In this document: piece after piece, positions 56,559-64,000 of the stretch
Numbering within the stretch: position 1 is the first letter of the stretch
How the letters are laid out: each line of letters begins with the position of its first letter
Source: Mycobacterium angelicum
GTDB taxonomy: Bacteria > Actinomycetota > Actinomycetes > Mycobacteriales > Mycobacteriaceae
Length of the DNA: 64,000 bases
Reading direction: 5' to 3'
Assembly: GCF_002086155.1 (NCBI RefSeq)
Contig: NZ_MVHE01000001.1
Location: 270,290 to 334,289, forward strand
Translations under genes and position numbers: made by a program
Notes under the pieces: generated by a model
The model's database searches: none
What the model saw: only the letters and a program-made list of their open reading frames with translations
What the model was told of the DNA's origin: nothing

Positions 56559-57183
56559 AGGGGCGCGGCCCGAACTGCCGGTCGCCGGCGTCGCCGAGAC
56601 CCGGCACGATATACGCCGACTCGTTCAGCCCCTCGTCGACCGCGACGGTGAACACCCGCGCATTCGGCGCCGCTTCCTCAAGTGCCGCAAGGCCTTCCGG
56701 TGCGGCGACGACACAGAGCACCATGATGTCGGTGGCGCCCCGGCGGCGCAGCAGTTCGATCGTCTGAATCATCGACCCGCCGGTGGCCAGCATCGGGTCC
56801 AGAACCATCACCGGCCACCCGGTCAGATCGTCGGGCAGCGACTCCAGATACGGGACGGCTTCGTGGGTTTCCTCGTCGCGCGACATGCCGACGAATCCGA
56901 CTTGGGCCTCCGGGATGGCGGCGTGGGCCTCCTCGACCATGCCCAGGCCCGCCCGCAGTACGGGAACCAGCAGGGGCGGGTCGATCAGCCGGGTTCCGAT
57001 CGTCTCCGCCACCGGCGTGCGGATCTTCACCGGCTCTCGGGGCGCGTCGCGGCTGGCCTCGTAGACCAGCACCAGCGTCAACTCGCGCAACGCGGCGCGG
57101 AAGGCAACGGTGTCTGTCCGTTCATCTCGCAGCACCGTCAGTCGCGCGGCAGCCAGCGGATGATCAACGACGCAGACGTCCAT
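56410..57183 (-). CDS. upp: Uracil phosphoribosyltransferase Upp with C-terminal extension
   Basis: Converts uracil and PRPP to UMP. The core of about 207 residues is complete: [70 protein letters not shown] loop [14 protein letters not shown], and [18 protein letters not shown] near residue 207. Family members normally stop there. Here the frame continues about 50 more residues, Pro/Arg-rich ([18 protein letters not shown] and on), across the pmmB 3' end. ATG 57183 marks the start; the longer upstream frame is not real. Equivalent of Rv3309c. Confidence 0.92.
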   Translation of the reverse strand: MDVCVVDHPLAAARLTVLRDERTDTVAFRAALRELTLVLVYEASRDAPREPVKIRTPVAETIGTRLIDPPLLVPVLRAGLGMVEEAHAAIPEAQVGFVGMSRDEETHEAVPYLESLPDDLTGWPVMVLDPMLATGGSMIQTIELLRRRGATDIMVLCVVAAPEGLAALEEAAPNARVFTVAVDEGLNESAYIVPGLGDAGDRQFGPRPFTSPQPKRPPPHAPRRPVPGHVAGQRPPRSEPPNSTSPSARFQKGVPPT

Positions 57184-57274
57184 GCCGTCGAGCGTATATA
57201 ACAATCGGGGGTCGCACCGGGAACACGCTCGCGCGGCGACCCGAGCCGCGGCGCAGCGCCCATATACTCCCGGC

Positions 57275-58156
57275 ATGCGGCCCGTGAAAACGCTCCTGAA
57301 CAGGGCGTATACCGCGCTGGCAACGTTAGCCTTGCTAACGGCGACAGTTTCGGCTGCGCCGCTGACCGGCTGGCGGGCGCATGCCGCGGCAACGCTGCCC
57401 GCGTTCGCGCACGTGGTGATCGTGGTGGAGGAAAACCGGTCGCAGGCCAACATCATCGGCAACAAGTCGGCACCGTTCATCAACGCACTGGCCGGCAATG
57501 GCGCGATGATGGCGCAATCGTTCGCCGAAACGCACCCCAGCGAACCCAATTATCTGGCGCTCTTCGCCGGCGACACGTTCGGACTCACCAAGAACACCTG
57601 CCCGGTCAACGGCGGGAACCTGCCCAACCTGGGCTCCGAATTGCTCAGCGCCGGTTATACATTCGTCGGTTTCTCCGAAGACCTGCCGGCGGTCGGCTCA
57701 ACCGTGTGCGCCGCGGGCAAATACGGGCGCAAGCACGTGCCCTGGGTCAACTTCAGCAACGTCCCGGCGGCCAACTCGGTGCCGTTTTCCGCATTTCCGT
57801 CGCCGGAGAATTACGCCAGCCTGCCGACGGTGGCGTTCGTCATCCCCAACGCCGACAACAACATGCACGACGGCTCGATAGCCGCCGGTGACGCCTGGCT
57901 GAACCGTCAGCTGTCGGCCTATGCGAACTGGGCCAAGGCCAACAACAGCCTGCTCATCGTGACCTGGGACGAGGACGACGGCGGCAGCCGCAATCAGATC
58001 CCGACGATCTTTTACGGCGCCCATGTGCAGCCCGGAACCTACAACGAGCAGATCAGCCACTACAACGTGCTTTCCACCCTGGAACAGATGTACGGGCTGC
58101 CCAAGACGGGCAAGGCGGCGGCCGCCGCACCCGTCGCAACTATTTGGGGCGGGTAA
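57275..58156 (+). CDS. sapM: Secreted acid phosphatase SapM
   Basis: A 293-residue secreted phosphatase. The signal peptide runs to about residue 43 (ending AHAA). The catalytic alkaline-phosphatase-like/AcpA core has [52 protein letters not shown] and [12 protein letters not shown]. SapM of M. tuberculosis (Rv3310) dephosphorylates phosphatidylinositol 3-phosphate and blocks phagosome maturation. Whether that role applies here depends on host biology. ATG 57275 gives a proper signal peptide; the longer frame overlaps upp. Divergent from upp. Confidence 0.93.
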   Translation: MRPVKTLLNRAYTALATLALLTATVSAAPLTGWRAHAAATLPAFAHVVIVVEENRSQANIIGNKSAPFINALAGNGAMMAQSFAETHPSEPNYLALFAGDTFGLTKNTCPVNGGNLPNLGSELLSAGYTFVGFSEDLPAVGSTVCAAGKYGRKHVPWVNFSNVPAANSVPFSAFPSPENYASLPTVAFVIPNADNNMHDGSIAAGDAWLNRQLSAYANWAKANNSLLIVTWDEDDGGSRNQIPTIFYGAHVQPGTYNEQISHYNVLSTLEQMYGLPKTGKAAAAAPVATIWGG

Positions 58157-58189
58157 GCGCTGCCGGGTGAGGTCGCTATTGTGTGCCGC

Positions 58190-59512
58190 ATGGCTGCTGA
58201 CCTCGTGCCCATCCGCCTGAGCCTGTCCGAGGGTGACCGCTACACGCTGTGGGCGCCCCGCTGGCGCGACGCGGGCGACGAGTGGGAAGCGTTTCTGGGC
58301 AAGGATGAGGACCTGTTCGGCTTCGAGACGGTCGCCGACCTGATTGCCTTCGTACGGAGCGACTCCGACAACGATTTGGTGGACCATCCCGGATGGAAGG
58401 CGCTGACCGAGGCGCACGCGCATGCCTTCGAGCCGGCCGAGGAGCGACAGTTCGACCTGGTGGTTGTCGAGGAGCTGGTGGCCGAGAAGCCGACCGAGGA
58501 GTCGGTGGGCTCGCTGGCGGCCACGCTGGCCGTGGTCTCGTCGATCGGATCGGTGTGCGAACTGGCTGCGGTGTCGAAGTTCTTCAACGGCAATCCCACG
58601 CTGGGCACCGTTTCCGGCGGGAGCGAACACTTCACCGGCAAGGCCGGCCAGAAGCGCTGGAACGCGATCGCCGAGATCATCGATCGAAGCTGGGACGACG
58701 TGCTCAAGGCCATCGAGGGCATCATCAGCACTCCGGAAGTGGACGAGAAATTATCGGAGCAGGCTGCCGAGGAACTGGAAGAGGAGCGCGAGGAGCCCGA
58801 AGAAGAGGCGGAGGCCGACGCGGAGTCCAGCGAAGAGTCTGCTGACGCTGAGGCCGAGGCCGAGGCCGAGGCCGAGGCTCAGGGCGCCGATGAGGGCGCC
58901 GATGACGACGAAGACGAGGACGAGGACGAGCGCGCGGCCGGCGACAATGTGGTGCTGGGCAGCGAAGAGGACTTCTGGGCGCAGGTAGGAATCGACCCGA
59001 TCCAGATCATGACGGGTGCGGGCACCTTCTACACGCTGCGCTGTTATCTGGACGATCGCCCGATCTTTTTGGGCCGCAACGGCCGAATCAGCGTATTCAC
59101 CTCCGAGCGTGCCCTGGCCCGCTATCTGGCCGACGAACACGATCACGACTTGTCCGATCTGAGCACCTACGACGACATCCGGACCGCCGCCACCGACGGG
59201 TCGCTGGCGGTGGACATCACCGACGAGAACATCTATGTGTTGAGCGGGCTTGCCGACGACTTCGCCGACGGGCCGGACGCGGTGGACCGCGAGCAACTTG
59301 ACTTGGCAGTCGAGTTGCTGCGCGATATCGGCGACTATTCCGAGGAGAGCACCGTCGACAAGGCGCTGGACACCGGCAAACCGCTGGGCAAGTTGGTGGC
59401 ATATGTGCTCGATCCCGCCTCGGCGAAAAAGCCTGCGGCACCGTATGCCTCGGCGGTGCGAGAGTGGGAGAAGTTGGAAACCTTCGTGGAGGGACGGCTA
59501 AGGCGCGAATAG
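58190..59512 (+). CDS. Conserved protein with long acidic linker (Rv3311-like)
   Basis: A 440-residue protein of unknown function. Residues 1-175 form an alpha/beta domain (LVPIRLSLSEGDRYTLWAPRWRD, then FLGKDEDLFGFETVADLIAFV). Residues of about 190-250 are almost entirely Glu, Asp and Ala. A second globular part follows: DFWAQVGIDPIQIMTGAGTFYTLRCYLDDRPIFLGRNG, then FTSERALARYLADEHDHDL. The two halves share an FxxxxALxxyL-like strand-helix element and may be repeats of one fold. ATG 58190 (MAADLVPIR). Soluble, very acidic. Placement matches Rv3311. Confidence 0.82.
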   Translation: MAADLVPIRLSLSEGDRYTLWAPRWRDAGDEWEAFLGKDEDLFGFETVADLIAFVRSDSDNDLVDHPGWKALTEAHAHAFEPAEERQFDLVVVEELVAEKPTEESVGSLAATLAVVSSIGSVCELAAVSKFFNGNPTLGTVSGGSEHFTGKAGQKRWNAIAEIIDRSWDDVLKAIEGIISTPEVDEKLSEQAAEELEEEREEPEEEAEADAESSEESADAEAEAEAEAEAQGADEGADDDEDEDEDERAAGDNVVLGSEEDFWAQVGIDPIQIMTGAGTFYTLRCYLDDRPIFLGRNGRISVFTSERALARYLADEHDHDLSDLSTYDDIRTAATDGSLAVDITDENIYVLSGLADDFADGPDAVDREQLDLAVELLRDIGDYSEESTVDKALDTGKPLGKLVAYVLDPASAKKPAAPYASAVREWEKLETFVEGRLRRE

Positions 59513-59548
59513 CGCCGCGAGCCCCGTCGCTTGCCGGTCACTTGCCGG

Positions 59549-60451
59549 TCACTTGCCAATGTCCGCCGCGCAGGCGGCGAGGATCGCGTCCCAGTCTTCG
59601 ATGTTGAAGTGCCCCTTGCCTTCGGTCCAGTGGAAGTCGACACCCGGTATCGTCTGCTCGAAATACTCGCCCATCGCGCGCGGCACGAAGATGTCGTCGG
59701 TGCCCAGCCAAATATGCGTCGGGACGGCCACATCGGCGAGGTCGAATTCCCAGGGCCGGTAGTCGAGAAACGATTCATAGGCCGCGCCGCGGCTGCCCTG
59801 CCGGAAAGCTTCGAGCTGGATGGCGCGGAAGTGCCGTGCGAAGAGTCCGTCGCTCATGCGTTGCTGGTCGGCCCCGGACACCGAAGCCCGCACCAGGCGG
59901 AAGAACAAATCGGGACTGTACTTCGCACACCAGCCGAGTGGCGCGAACACGGTACCGAACAGTCGTGGACCGCGTTGCGCCCACCGCGCATAGCGGCGGT
60001 CGGCCGCGTTCAGGGCCGTCATGATGTTCGGAGTCGCCAGTGGTCCCCACGGTGCCAGTGCACCAACGAATTTCAGTCGTTCTGGCGAAATGTGCACGCC
60101 GCAAGCGAATAGGTGCGGTCCGGCGCCCGAGTGTCCGACGACGCCGAATTCGGCGAGTTGCAGCGCGTCGGCCAGGGCGATGACGTCGGCGGGCCAATCG
60201 CGAAATATGCGGCCCTGCTTGAAAGTTGAGCGTCCGAAGCCGGGGCGGTCGAGTGCAATCAGCCGAAAGCCGTTGCGCTGTGCGGCGCCGTGGGCGAACA
60301 CAACTTCCAGCCGCGAGCTCGGCGTGCCGTGAAAGTAGAACGCGGGATAGCCGTGGGCGTCGCCCCACTGCGCGTAGGCGAGCGCGCGCCCGTCGGGCAG
60401 CGTGAATATCCTCGCCTCGTCGGCGCGAATATCGTTGGGCAGCAATGTCAT
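59549..60451 (-). CDS. Alpha/beta hydrolase
   Basis: A 300-residue alpha/beta-hydrolase. Oxyanion segment FYFHGTPSSRLEV, LIALDRPGFGRSTF, nucleophile elbow VVGHSGAGPHLFA, Asp in WLGTDDIFVPRAMGEYF, His in EGKGHFNIEDWDAIL. The substrate is unknown; esterase or epoxide-hydrolase-like activities are possible. It starts at the end of the ASCH-like gene (one shared base), so the two may be cotranscribed. Equivalent of Rv3312c and the last gene that follows M. tuberculosis order. Confidence 0.9.
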   Translation of the reverse strand: MTLLPNDIRADEARIFTLPDGRALAYAQWGDAHGYPAFYFHGTPSSRLEVVFAHGAAQRNGFRLIALDRPGFGRSTFKQGRIFRDWPADVIALADALQLAEFGVVGHSGAGPHLFACGVHISPERLKFVGALAPWGPLATPNIMTALNAADRRYARWAQRGPRLFGTVFAPLGWCAKYSPDLFFRLVRASVSGADQQRMSDGLFARHFRAIQLEAFRQGSRGAAYESFLDYRPWEFDLADVAVPTHIWLGTDDIFVPRAMGEYFEQTIPGVDFHWTEGKGHFNIEDWDAILAACAADIGK

Positions 60452-61032
60452 TACCGTGTGGCCTTGAGGAATGCGCGGCCGCGCGGCGACAATCGGTAGC
60501 CGACATCGAGACTGATCGTCAGGCCCATCTCCTTGAGACGGCGGACCCGCCGCTTGAATCGCGGAACGTCCAAGCTTTCACCGGCGGCGAGGTCGGGCGC
60601 GCGAACCGCCTCGTTGTCGCCGACGATCCGCAGGTAACGCCTGGTCCAGGGACCGGATTCGCTGGCCGCGTCGAGGCGGTCGAGTCGGGCCACGATCGAT
60701 TGGATGTCGTTGGCGGTCAGGGTGTCGTCGGCGGCCAGCGCGGGGCGTTCGTCGAGGCCGACGAACGAGACCGTGATGAGGTAAGTGTGTTTCGCCTGAC
60801 GCTGGTCGAGTTCCGCCTGTGCGGTAGCGGCGTCGGGATAGCCCGCGGCGCGCGCCTGCTGTTTGGTGACGCGGTAGTCGCAGGGATGTTCGGCGACATC
60901 GTCGATGCGGATGGTGCCCGCCATGGTGCGTTGGGTACCGCCCGCTTTGGCTCGCGCGGCGTCCCAACGGCGGAGGACCAGACTGATGCGGCCGTGCGCG
61001 ATGCCCTCGGCGGTGGCACGGTTGAGCAGCAC
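60451..61032 (-). CDS. ASCH/PUA-like domain protein
   Basis: A 193-residue protein. The first half, LLNRATAEGIAHGRISLVLRRWDAARAKAGG, then GTIRIDDVAEH, resembles actinobacterial ASCH-type proteins, which share the PUA RNA-binding fold. TYLITVSFVGLDERPAL continues the barrel. The C-terminal 70 residues end in a basic winged-helix-like stretch, VPRFKRRVRRLKEMGLTISLDVGYRLSPRGRAFL. Nucleic-acid binding is likely; the target is unknown. Adjacent to the hydrolase gene and divergent from the HNH gene (50 bp). Confidence 0.65.
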   Translation of the reverse strand: MLLNRATAEGIAHGRISLVLRRWDAARAKAGGTQRTMAGTIRIDDVAEHPCDYRVTKQQARAAGYPDAATAQAELDQRQAKHTYLITVSFVGLDERPALAADDTLTANDIQSIVARLDRLDAASESGPWTRRYLRIVGDNEAVRAPDLAAGESLDVPRFKRRVRRLKEMGLTISLDVGYRLSPRGRAFLKATR

Positions 61033-61081
61033 ACGAGCGATGGTATGCCGGTTGTCGGACCCCTGTGGCAGAATCGCACGT

Positions 61082-62548
61082 ATGTTCGAATGGACCGATC
61101 GATCGGCGACGGCGGAGTCGGCGGAGTTGATCGAGCGGATCTGCTGCGCGAGCCGAGCCGAGAACCGGGCCGCGGCGGCCCAGTTGGTGGCGATCGGGCA
61201 GTTGTTTGCCTATCGGTTGTCGCGGTGCTCGGAGACCGAGGACTGGGCGCTGGATACCCAGGAGGCGGTCGCCGCCGAGGTGGCGGCGGCGTTGCGGATC
61301 AGCCAAAGCGCCGCCGGTGACCGGCTGTCGTATGCCCGGGCCATGCGCGAGCGGCTGCCGCAGGTGGCCGAACTGTTCAAGGCCGGCGAGATCAACTACC
61401 GGGCATTCCAGACGCTCGTGACGCGCACCGATTTGATCGTCGATCCCGACGTGCTCGCCGACGTCGACGGCAAACTGTTCGTCAAGGTTGCGCGCTGGGC
61501 GTCGCTGAGCAAGGGTCGGCTGGGCGCACTGGTGGACAAGGTGGTGGCCCGCGCCGACGCGGACGCGGTGCGACGGCGTCGCAAGCAGCACTCCGATCGC
61601 TCGGTGTGGATCGGGCCCAGCCACGACGGCACCTGTGAGATCGTGGGCAGCCTGTCCACGACCGACGCGCAGGCGTTGGATCAGCGTTTGACCGCGCTGG
61701 CGGCCACGGTATGTGAACACGATCCGCGCACCCGTGATCAGCGGCGCGCCGATGCCGTGGGGGCGCTGGCCGCCGATGCTAGGCGGTTGGGGTGTCGCTG
61801 CGGGCGCCCGGACTGTGCGGCCGGGGGGCGTGCGGCCGCCGGCCCGGTGGTGATTCATGTGATCGCCGAGCAGGCCACCCTCGATGGGCGCAGCGCGGCG
61901 CCGGGTTCCCTGCTCGACGGCGATGGGCTGATTACGGCTGAGTTGGTGGCCGAGCTAGCTGAATCGGCGAAGCTGGTGCCGCTGGTGCATCCCGTCGATG
62001 CCCCACCCGAACCGCAGTACACGCCGTCGAGGGCGTTGGCCGATTTTGTGCGGTGTCGGGATTTGACGTGCCGCTGGCCCGGTTGTGACCGGCCCGCCAC
62101 GAAATGCGATGTGGACCATACGATTCCCTACGCTGCCGGTGGGCCCACCCACGCGTCGAACCTGAAGTGTTACTGCCGCACCCATCACCTGGCGAAAACC
62201 TTTTGGGGCTGGGGTGAGCAGCAGTTGCCCGACGGCACCCTCATCTTGACCGCACCCACGGGGCACACCTATGTCACCACCCCCGGCAGCGCACTACTGT
62301 TCCCAGGCTTGTGCGCGCCCACCGGTGATCTTCCGGTCCCAAACGCGGACCCGGCCTATGACTACTGCGCTGAACGCAACGCCATGATGCCCAAACGCCG
62401 TCGCACCCGCGCTCAAGACCGCGCCTACCGCATCGCCACCGAACGCCGCCAAAGCCACCAAGCCCGCATGACCCGCCGAGCCGAATCCGTCAACAACTTC
62501 GGCCCGGCCCCACCACCTGAAACCGACGACGAACCACCGCCGTTCTAG
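61082..62548 (+). CDS. HNH endonuclease, 13E12 repeat family (DUF222)
   Basis: A 488-residue protein. An N-terminal DUF222 helical domain is followed by the HNH nuclease: DLTCRWPGCDRPATKCDVDHTIPYAAGGPTHASNLKCYCRTHHLAKTFWGW. The Cys pairs and the DH...N...H order are intact. The basic tail contains KRRRTRAQDRAY. ATG 61082 (MFEWTDRSA). REP13E12 genes are repeated in mycobacterial chromosomes and sometimes associated with phage-like integration; the biochemical role is unproven. Its stop is 6 bp from that of the convergent NRPS. Confidence 0.88.
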   Translation: MFEWTDRSATAESAELIERICCASRAENRAAAAQLVAIGQLFAYRLSRCSETEDWALDTQEAVAAEVAAALRISQSAAGDRLSYARAMRERLPQVAELFKAGEINYRAFQTLVTRTDLIVDPDVLADVDGKLFVKVARWASLSKGRLGALVDKVVARADADAVRRRRKQHSDRSVWIGPSHDGTCEIVGSLSTTDAQALDQRLTALAATVCEHDPRTRDQRRADAVGALAADARRLGCRCGRPDCAAGGRAAAGPVVIHVIAEQATLDGRSAAPGSLLDGDGLITAELVAELAESAKLVPLVHPVDAPPEPQYTPSRALADFVRCRDLTCRWPGCDRPATKCDVDHTIPYAAGGPTHASNLKCYCRTHHLAKTFWGWGEQQLPDGTLILTAPTGHTYVTTPGSALLFPGLCAPTGDLPVPNADPAYDYCAERNAMMPKRRRTRAQDRAYRIATERRQSHQARMTRRAESVNNFGPAPPPETDDEPPPF

Positions 62549-62554
62549 TTCGTT

Positions 62555-64000
62555 CTAGGGCTGAGCTGCGGTCCCGAGTTGTTGGCCGAACAATTTCAGT
62601 GTTTCCGAGGTCAGCATCTCCTGGTGCGTACAGTCAACTGGGTATTCGGTTATATTTCCCACGACGTATGGCCGCCAATTATTTGAGAGTGGTGATCCGT
62701 CGTTGCCACGGGATGCCGAAAAAATGATCATGTCGCCATCAAATATGTCCGGCACATGCCGTATTAGGAGTTGCCTATCGGCATTCACGTTGTTGAGCAA
62801 GATCTCAATAATCTCTTTAGACAAGGACGCTTGTTCCGGTACCTGCTGATCGGTTTGAGGCTGGGCCAGTGTCTCAATATCGAGGCCAGCTGTTTGCAAG
62901 ATCGTGAGCATCTCGACGACATCGCTCTCGGTCACCGCATCTTTGCCGCCCCAGGTGTGATCGACGTCGACAAAGGCGTCCAAAACTATCAGGCGCCCAA
63001 CTGCGCATGACCGCCGGCGCAGCTCAATGGCCAACTCATGAGCGACGACGCCGCCAAAGGACCAGCCGAGCAGATTGTATGGCCCGCCCGGGTGGAATTC
63101 CTGTATCAGGTCGGCGTAGTGCTTGGCCAGCTCGCGAATTGATGCGGGCTCAAATTGCCCATTCTGCGGGACCTTTTGAATGCCGACGATCGGGCAGTCC
63201 ACATACGAACCCAGATTTCGGTAGAGCCAGCTGATTCCTCCCCCAGGCGGCAGACAAAACAGCGGGACCCCAGATCCGCCTTTGAGTACCTCAATGGGAA
63301 CAATTTCAGCTGAACCCTCTAGCGCTGGCAGCCGATGACTGAGGTTTGCAACGGTCGGCGCTTCGAATAGGGCGCGCACTGGAAGACGAGTATTCAAGGA
63401 CTTATTAATCGCGGCAATCACCTGCATCGCCAGCAGTGAATCGCCACCCAAATCGAAGAATGATTCCTCGATCCCCACCCGCTCCAGACCCAGGATTTCA
63501 GCGTAGATATCGGCCAGGATTTCCTGCAACGCCGTCTCGGGGGCACGATATCGCTCGGTGTCGCCATACCCTGGGGCCGGCAGCGCCCGTCGATCCAGCT
63601 TGCCGTTGACCGTCAATGGCAACTCGGCCAACACCACCACGGCCGCGGGCACCATGTAGGGCGGTAACCGGTCGGCCACCGCGGCACGCGCCCGGTCCGG
63701 GTCAACAGTCCCCACCACATAACCAACCAGGCGTTTGTCGCCGGGACGGTCCTCACGGGCGATCACCACGGCCTGATCCACCCCATCCACACCAGCCAAC
63801 ACCGCCGCGACTTCCCCGCACTCAATGCGATGCCCACGGATCTTGACCTGCTCATCAGCACGACCCACATACACCAGCTGGCCATCTGAACCCCAGCGCA
63901 CCACATCCCCGGTCCGATACATCCGCTCCCCGACGCCGACGAACGGGCACGCCACAAACCGCGACGCCGTCAACGCCCCCCGACGCCAATACCCACACCC
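62555..64000 (-). CDS. Non-ribosomal peptide synthetase, C-terminal part (A-PCP-TE), truncated by window edge
   Basis: The frame enters from the right edge with A-domain motifs already under way: [41 protein letters not shown], and A10 [32 protein letters not shown] carries the phosphopantetheine Ser. A type I thioesterase ends the protein: [16 protein letters not shown], nucleophile [15 protein letters not shown], Asp in [12 protein letters not shown], His in CTHQEML. This is a terminating module that releases a peptide or depsipeptide. No methyltransferase is inserted in the visible part. The internal start near 63973 is not the gene start. Whether it works with the NRPS at 9-18 kb is unknown; they are 45 kb apart. 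Confidence 0.93.
   Translation of the reverse strand, partial: GCGYWRRGALTASRFVACPFVGVGERMYRTGDVVRWGSDGQLVYVGRADEQVKIRGHRIECGEVAAVLAGVDGVDQAVVIAREDRPGDKRLVGYVVGTVDPDRARAAVADRLPPYMVPAAVVVLAELPLTVNGKLDRRALPAPGYGDTERYRAPETALQEILADIYAEILGLERVGIEESFFDLGGDSLLAMQVIAAINKSLNTRLPVRALFEAPTVANLSHRLPALEGSAEIVPIEVLKGGSGVPLFCLPPGGGISWLYRNLGSYVDCPIVGIQKVPQNGQFEPASIRELAKHYADLIQEFHPGGPYNLLGWSFGGVVAHELAIELRRRSCAVGRLIVLDAFVDVDHTWGGKDAVTESDVVEMLTILQTAGLDIETLAQPQTDQQVPEQASLSKEIIEILLNNVNADRQLLIRHVPDIFDGDMIIFSASRGNDGSPLSNNWRPYVVGNITEYPVDCTHQEMLTSETLKLFGQQLGTAAQP

Noticed and set aside
57182..57274. N-terminal extension of sapM from an upstream start
   Set aside because: It would bury the signal peptide and overlap upp; ATG 57275 gives the expected secreted protein.

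Overview
The window is a 64 kb piece of a slow-growing, non-tuberculous Mycobacterium chromosome. It has high GC, actinobacterial start sites and 4-bp gene overlaps. From about 0.5 to 60.5 kb its gene order follows the Mycobacterium tuberculosis Rv3274c-Rv3312c region, recalled from family knowledge and not checked by a search. A PPE-MPTR gene, a gene class confined to M. tuberculosis and related slow growers, supports the placement. No tRNA, rRNA, CRISPR array or prophage was seen.

Layout. 0-8.3 kb: a truncated response regulator; purK-purE-fadE25; a GtrA-type membrane protein; a PH-domain protein; birA; accD5-accE5-maf. 8.3-18.1 kb: an insertion relative to M. tuberculosis, holding a PNPOx-like gene and an 8.7 kb NRPS gene (A-MT-PCP-C twice). 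The NRPS is flanked by two copies of a leftward cassette made of a GC-rich palindrome, a conserved promoter-like block and a very short ORF starting MSHE. 18.1-21.3 kb: sseA, a SufE-like gene and accA3. 21.3-24.4 kb: a sigma-F locus with a STAS protein, sigF-rsbW, usfY, a membrane protein, a 49-aa membrane microprotein and four sigma-F-like promoters. 24.4-29 kb: a lysine-degradation cluster (lat, lrpA, a DUF1338/HglS-like gene, pcd) ending in four 55-bp tandem repeats. 29-36 kb: a TetR regulator, lhr, nei2 and lpqC. 36-40 kb: a second insertion with a metallo-beta-lactamase-fold protein, a PPE protein, a PstS3-like lipoprotein and two small secreted proteins. 40-48.6 kb: atsB, an RluA-type synthase, a CBS protein, glpD2, lpdA and a GGCT-like protein. 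48.6-49.7 kb: a DUF559 nuclease-like gene bounded by inverted, self-complementary repeats. 49.7-60.5 kb: amiA1/amiB1, PPE-MPTR, deoD, pmmB, upp, sapM, an acidic-linker protein and an alpha/beta hydrolase. 60.5-64 kb: an ASCH-like gene, a 13E12-family HNH gene and the 3' end of another NRPS (A-PCP-TE) running off the window.

How the genes work together. birA, accD5, accE5 and accA3 supply biotin-dependent acyl-CoA carboxylation, and the NRPS block separates accD5/accE5 from accA3. lat, pcd and the HglS-like gene can be read as consecutive lysine catabolic steps under LrpA. The sigma-F genes form an autoregulated partner-switching unit. deoD, pmmB and upp are salvage and sugar-phosphate genes next to the secreted phosphatase sapM.

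The least explained structures are the duplicated palindrome-peptide cassettes around the NRPS, the repeat-bounded DUF559 cassette, and the divergent sigma-F microprotein. Gene identities rest on reading the translations and remembered orthologues. Species, regulation and the NRPS product are inference.
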